A stretch of 64,000 nucleotides of DNA from Margaritifera margaritifera (lineage: Eukaryota > Mollusca > Bivalvia > Unionida > Margaritiferidae), in assembly GCA_029931535.1 (NCBI GenBank), contig JAQPZY010001558.1:1426001-1490000 (forward strand). Direction: 5' to 3'. Under the pieces are notes generated by a model. It was given only the letters and a program-made list of their open reading frames with translations, searched no databases and was not told the DNA's origin. A program made the position numbers and the translations under genes. Each line of letters begins with the position of its first letter. The first letter of the stretch is position 1. Positions 58,290 to 64,000 of the stretch are shown here, piece after piece.

Positions 58290-58425
58290 CACCTTCATAT
58301 CAGTTGTGTGAATTGTGAAGAAATACAAATATTGTGTTTGAACAGAACATACCTAGATCTGTGTCACTTCATAACATGCCAGCAGATCTATCAAGGTCTA
58401 TACTCTGTCTACACATGATTTTAAG

Positions 58426-58655
58426 TACCATATATACTCACGTATAATCCAGATCCAAATGCAAACAACATAGACCCTGATCTGTCGTTGCATAATGCGA
58501 TTATGTGCCAGCAAATCAGGGTCTATGTTGTTTGTTCAAACTGATTAGTCCTTACGAACTGCATAGACCAAGATCTGCCTGTGCATTATGCAACCGCAGA
58601 TCTGGGTTTATGCAGTTTGCAGTTGGTATGAGCTTATATGCAATTATATATGGTA
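58426..58655. mobile_element. Double-hairpin MITE, copy 3
   Basis: Ends taccatatatactcacg and the inverted tatatatggta. Hairpin 1 has caaacaacatagaccctgat and atcagggtctatgttgtttg; hairpin 2 has actgcatagaccaagatctg and cagatctgggtttatgcagt. One of the two most complete copies. Confidence 0.88.
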
Positions 58656-61600
58656 AATTGTTTAGATTAATCTTCCTGCATATTATGAAATGGCAGATCG
58701 GTGTCTGCTGTTCACAGTTAGGTTTGCATTGTACACAAATACATTAAGTTACACTTTCAAAACAGAATACCGGTAGCTATGGTACTGTGAAATAAACCAC
58801 TTCAAGCAGATAATGATAATGTAGTCAACTACAATAGTTATGAGAAGTTTAAAATTAATTATGAAAAACGTAACAATATTTGTCAAACAATCACTGTCCA
58901 ACCACCAGTTTCCCCTTTCCATGTTAATTTAAAGAACACACATACTGTTAAAACTTATTTGCATATAAACTTGTGAAGTATTAAGCAAATTAAAGGTAAG
59001 TGCTGATCAAAAGAGCCAATTTTTCAGATATAAGCCTGTCATAACAAAAGCTTTTTTTTCTAATTGAATTGTTTTCTTTAAAAAAAATAACATTGCATGT
59101 ATAAAGCCGAGACTTATAATACATATAAATTTCTGATGAAAACTACAAGCACAGGTTATGGAAGTAAGAAAATATAAAAAAAATAGGACTTTTTGAATAA
59201 ATTTATGAAAATAGTTATTAATTCCTTCCTTTTAAAAGTATGAAAAAATAGAATGTCCACTTTTATCCATTTTGCAGAATTCTAAATATGGATCATAACA
59301 TTAAATTATCATACAAGTGCAAAATGTAACAACTAGTCATCTACTGAAATTCAATTTCCTTGTCCCAAGTTACAGACTATACAGTTTTTGACATATCAGA
59401 TTCTGTCTACAATATTCAGGTCTTCTCTACAATCAGGTGATGGCACATGACAAATAAAATATACTAGATTCTAAATTTAATAAAAAATACTTGTACACAC
59501 CTTTATATTAAAATGTTTAAATGGCTAATTTAATGAAGAATGACTGTATGAGATGAATGGCTAAAAAAAAATGTCACCATGCCTGGAGATCATAAAACAC
59601 TTGACCTTGAGTCTGAAAGTGATATTTGTGATCAACCAATCGCAAAAGACTTAACTTTTGTAACACCTTTTTTGATTAGCCAATGGTAAAACTCAAGCTC
59701 AAGTGTTCAAGCCCGCAAATCATGATCTAGGTTGTTCACTTCTAATCGTATGTGTAGTCCCTTATATGTCAGCAGTTCTGGGTCTATGTTGTTTATAGTT
59801 GTGCATGTATTATACACAAACAAATACGGTAACATAATTGCGTGCTTTTCTTTAAGTTTCTAAATTAGGAACATGTTTTTTTATATGCTGTCGATTCAGC
59901 TTTTTGTAAGATACCAACCGGGGGTCCAGTTTTGAGGGGTTCACTGTATTTGTTGTAGGGTACCAATTTTCAAATATTTTGTGGTTGCAACAAACCACAG
60001 ATTTAAAGACCCAATGATCAGTGATCATTCCATGGAAACAATAGGACCCCTTCTGTGGAAACAATAGGACCCCTTCTGAGGAAAAAATAGGACCCCTTCA
60101 CCAATACAAGCATTTAAATACCAAGGAAAATGTCATCTTTTTTGCAAAACTATGAAAATTTATGTCTTTGCAAATAAACATATTCACAGTATATTCATTT
60201 TAAAACATTTGTTTGGACAGCTCAACATTTTGGTAATTTTGTAGACCATCTGATATGCCAATTATTCCATAACCATAACTATGGCAATAACACATTTAAA
60301 TTCTGCCTGGATGTAGCCAGTCTTAAGTTCACCTTGTCTTGCCGTACTTTGTCTCCTGTTCAGACTGAAGAATATGATTAATGAAGAGAATTACAATACC
60401 GTTACCATAATATAATTTTAACTGTGATAAAAGGTATATTAATTTCACTGTCAATCAAAATGTTTATACAGTTCTCCCTCATAATAACACAATAGTTAGG
60501 GTCCATAACTGTGGATTGTTATGTACAGAACCACAGTAAAGCAAAAATAATAGAAAATTAGATTAATTTGCTTGGGGGTGGGGGTGGGGGATAAACAAAA
60601 CCCAGTTAAATGTACAGCATAAATGTGAGATTATGTAAAATAAATATATTTTTTCCCTTCATAGTATTTGTGCATTTAATTTTGTCAAAAAAGGAAATGA
60701 AAGATACAGTACTAAGCTTTATGTTGTTTTCTTTCAATCCATATTGTCATATATTTGATAGACGAATGGAAGTACAATTTTATAATTTTATTCATGGGGG
60801 TCTATAGTAGTACCATGTTTTAGCTGGAATCACATTATAATGAAGTTCTTCATGCACATGGTCTTTAATATAATCTTCATTCATACTGATATCATTAAGT
60901 ATTGACAATGACTATGAAGATCAAAGTTATTAAAACTATAACACAAATGTGAAAATGTATTGTATATTGAGACAAATATTTAAAAAAATGGTATGGTGGT
61001 TTATATACTTATGTCTAGGCTAGTGTAAAACCAAGATATTCATACCATCATACTATTTCATCAAATATTATCAACAGGTATATCAAGACAGGAATAAATA
61101 CTGTCAAACTCAGTCACTCTTTCCAAATATGGCATTCTCCCTTTATGTATACTGAAAGCAGGTAAGCATGCACTTTGTACAGTCAGTGCCACATTTCATA
61201 TATAATCAAACACTGAATATATTTTTAGCATAACATTTAATGTATAACTTAAACTGCCAAAATGTGCACCCCAGTAAAATTTATGAAGTAGTCAGTTTTT
61301 AAGAGTATATATAAATTTTTCTTGTGTACAGCATGTAACCAACTGGGAACAGTATGGACTCGGATTAATTGAAGTTTCTTCAGATATTTCCTATCCCATG
61401 TTAGATATGTCATATGTGTTGAAATATCTTACACACGATGGAAAAGGTTGGAGGAAACTCTGACTGGGTGGAAAAGGTCAGAAGAAATATGGACTTAAAG
61501 ACTCAAATCTTCCTTCACATAACAAGTCAGCAGAACAGAGTCAATGCAATTCATTCTTGTTATGATTTAAAGTAAAGGATGTAGACCTTGATATGCCAGC

Positions 61601-62669
61601 TCATTATCTAATGGTAGATCTAGGTCTACACTTTTGAAGTTGGATACATACAATGTACACAAGTAAACTGTACTAATCTAAAGCCAATTAAAGCAACAGA
61701 GAATGGTAATGTCAATATCCTTACTGCATAATGATGTCACTGATGTAAACATAAGGGGGTAGGCTTACAGCAATGGCCATTCACAACAGTGGCCTAATTG
61801 TATAGATGTATGTAAGTGAGAATTATATTCAGTTTAATGCCAATAATATCTTGTTTATTGTTTGAGATGCCATGTACATGTATTAAATATCTTGATCAAA
61901 ATAAGTCCATGTAGTTTAATAAAAACTTGCTAAAAACTGTTTTATCTGACTGTATATTTGACCTCTACTAGGTTGGACTTTAATCAGTATTATTTTCAGT
62001 GTTTCTCTAGTATGAGAATAAAGTTACTGTAATAGGATAACCTTTTAATATTTGTGTATCATTTATGAAGTGTAGGACTAATTTCCAATGGCAGTACTTT
62101 TGAGCAGGGAAAGTTAAGATAGTTTCTACATGGACTATAAAGTCAAAAACTTACTTCCATTGTTATAAATTGATTTGGCATGAACACTGATATTTTGAGC
62201 TGTTATTTTACTTCTCATTTCTTCAATAGCCTTAAAAATTCAATGTCCGACGTCTGGCACTTTGTTTCAGCTCTTAACAGCCCATATTGTTATTATTATT
62301 TAGTGATGATACTGAAAGACAGATTGCTAGTTTACTACCCATCCAGCCCCCATTCAATCCCATCATGCAGTACACCTACAGGGTTTGTTTACATGTGTGA
62401 CGTCAAACAGACACAGATCTTTTAGCTTTAGAAAGGAAATAGCAACAAGCAGTCAGTTCAGGACTTTCTCATATGTATTATGTACTGACAAACTTGCACA
62501 AGGCAGATAAAGTTGAGACATATTGCTACCTGGTCCAAGTTTGTCTCACCCTAAAGAAGCCAATGTCATGTGATTGTAACTAATTCATGCATAAGGATTA
62601 AAACAAAGTGTTGATATATCCAATCAGTATCCTAAAGGCTTGTTTAAAACGACTTATTGATTTTAGGCT
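58656..62669. other. Intergenic AT-rich stretch, hairpin fragments only
   Basis: Fragments of the hairpin MITE appear near 59725-59800 and 61567-61640 (gtagaccttgat...atctaggtctac). A 24-bp repeat is at 60033-60099. Two splice-bounded open segments (60333-60364 minus, 61078-61161 plus) are noted as weak candidates only. Confidence 0.5.
60033..60099. repeat. 24-bp tandem repeat, three copies
   Basis: Unit ggaaacaataggaccccttc plus a 4-base variable end, starting at 60033, 60057 and 60081. Confidence 0.92.
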
Positions 62670-62889
62670 ACTGTATATACTCGCGTATAACCTAATACCA
62701 ACTGCAAACTGCATAGACCCAGATTTGCCATTGCATAATGCACCAGCAGATCTGGGTCTATGCAGTTTATAAGGACTAATCCGTAGAACAAACAACATAG
62801 ACCTTGATCTGCCATTGCATAATGCGCCGGCAGATCAGGGTCTATGTTGTTTGCATTTGGACCAGGCTTATACATGAGTATATATGGTA
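62670..62889. mobile_element. Double-hairpin MITE, copy 4
   Basis: Ends tgtatatactcgcgtataa and ttatacatgagtatatat. Order of the two hairpins is reversed relative to copy 3 (gcaaactgcatagaccc first), so it is inserted in the opposite orientation. Confidence 0.88.
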
Positions 62890-63091
62890 GATTCATTTAT
62901 CAATACCAAGCATATACCAAATATGTACAGCTTACATGATAAAGATTTAACATACTGACAATGTTTCACTTGGTCATATAGGAAAAGAATTTTGTTTTAT
63001 TAAATAAGAGATGAATATGTGTTTTGAATATGCAAGGAAAGAAATTAAAGTTTGATGCTTATGCCCCTATTAAAAATGGGTATACTGTATC

Positions 63092-63312
63092 TACCATATA
63101 TACTCCTTTATAAGTTGGATCCAACTGCAAACAACATAGAACCTTTTCTGCCATTGTATAATGTGCCAGCAGATCAGGGTCTGTGTTATTTGTTCTACCG
63201 ATTACACCTAACAAACTGCATGAACCCAGATTTGCCAGTGCATTGTGTAATGGCAGATCTGGGTCTATGCAGTTTGCAGTTTTTCCTGACTTATAAGTTA
63301 GTACATATGGTA
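63092..63312. mobile_element. Double-hairpin MITE, copy 5
   Basis: Ends taccatatatactcctttat and aagttagtacatatggta. Hairpin 1 caacatagaacctttt...gggtctgtgttatttg and hairpin 2 aactgcatgaacccaga...tctgggtctatgcagttt. Only about 200 bp from copy 4 and in the opposite order. Confidence 0.88.
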
Positions 63313-63817
63313 TAATTGCTGAGCATAGTGATCTACAGAAATATTGATTCAAATTAATTGTAGGTGGTAAATTTGTAAAGAAGATTAAAAAAAACTTGCA
63401 TTGATAAAACTACAATTTCAATTGAAGTATCAACAAATGTGGTTGAAAACCTATACATGTACATCATACCTTGTGAGGTGGGAAAACAGAAGGTTTGTAT
63501 AAGGAGGTTTAGTGTATTTGCAGTAAGCTAGAAGCAGGCTCAAAGATTAGCTTGGTGTTCAGGTTTCTTTGCAATAGCTGTGGGTTAAGATAGTCATGTA
63601 TGGGTTGGTTTTTTCTGTTTTTTCCTTAAAGGGAGATTGGTATGAAAGCAGTATGGTGTCATTCTGAGAGAGGGAAAAACTATTAGCTCTTGCAAGTTCT
63701 GCATACTGATGTTGCATATCTGGATTTAGAAAACAAAAGAAATTCAGGTAAGTGCTAGTTAAATTGATTAATGTTCAAAGGTAGGGATGATGCATCTATT
63801 ATAAAGTCAGAGTCATT

Positions 63818-64000
63818 TGCAGGGTAATTAGCAATGGTTTGACAAAGTGGTTGCAGGATAATTGGCAGTGGTTTGACAAAGTGGTTGCAGGGTAATTAGC
63901 AATGGTTTGACATTGATTGCAGGATAATTGGCAGTGTTTTAACAAAGTGGCTGCAGGGTAGTTAGCACTGGTTTAATAAAGTGGTTGCAGGGTAATTGGC
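63818..64000. repeat. 34-bp tandem repeat reaching the window end
   Basis: Units tgcagggtaattagcaatgg plus tttgacaaagtggt start at 63818, 63852, 63886 and continue with small deletions to 64000. Alternate units differ as gggtaattagcaa and ggataattggcag, so a 68-bp dimer may be the true period. It continues off the right edge. Confidence 0.92.

Noticed and set aside
60333..60364. 32-nt minus-strand candidate exon (after cttcag, before gtgaac)
   Set aside because: Too short and without family context; such splice-like pairs occur by chance at this density.
62598..63352. Several 65-97 codon ORFs with shared words such as NNIDPDLPAHYAMADQGLCC
   Set aside because: They are translations of the double-hairpin MITE copies 4 and 5, and the same words occur at other MITE copies in several frames.

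Overview
This is an AT-rich animal genome window. The most likely source is a marine invertebrate, and a bivalve mollusc fits best. The reasons are split genes with multi-kilobase GT-AG introns, DIRS-type tyrosine-recombinase retrotransposons, hAT, Tigger and piggyBac relics, and long runs of degenerate ~130-150 bp intronic repeats containing TGACCTTTGACC-like motifs, a style I associate with bivalves. The species call is inference. There are no operons, ribosome binding sites or CRISPR arrays.

Only two host genes are supported, and their exons are too short to stand out as long ORFs. On the minus strand, five exons (30630 down to 3530) encode the first 163 residues of GNL2 (NOG2/Ngp-1), the nucleolar GTPase of 60S ribosome assembly. 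Its GTPase domain lies beyond the left edge. On the plus strand, three exons (30791-48831) encode a complete 79-residue CENP-W, a histone-fold kinetochore protein. The two genes are head to head: their start codons are separated by only 160 bp, with tandem ETS-like motifs and an inverted CCAAT box between them. This is probably a bidirectional promoter.

Nearly everything else is intronic or flanking repeat. GNL2 introns hold tandem repeats (a 63-bp minisatellite at 7.5-8.2 kb; degenerate repeats at 0.7-2.3, 11.9-13.2 and 13.7-14.8 kb), a Tigger relic, hAT-like elements, a triplicated 5' splice site at exon 2, a tRNA-derived SINE, a DIRS element (18.4-22.7 kb) split by a hAT element (19.3-21.0 kb), and a large inverted-repeat element (29.3-30.5 kb) next to exon 1. 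CENP-W intron 1 holds a PHD-finger LINE (31.3-35.7 kb) split by a piggyBac-like insertion at TTAA, and the second copy of a 1.3-1.4 kb repeat. Intron 2 holds a second DIRS element (41.0-46.0 kb), a Tigger relic and small MITEs.

Right of CENP-W (49.2-64 kb) I find no host gene. This part holds a hAT relic, a LINE tail, another hAT transposase relic, a tandem array of about 13 hairpin units (55.3-56.3 kb), a 33-bp minisatellite, and several copies of a double-hairpin MITE. The array units resemble the MITE hairpins. The clearest biology is the GNL2/CENPW divergent pair and the nested-transposon history, which can be read directly from restored reading frames and target-site duplications.
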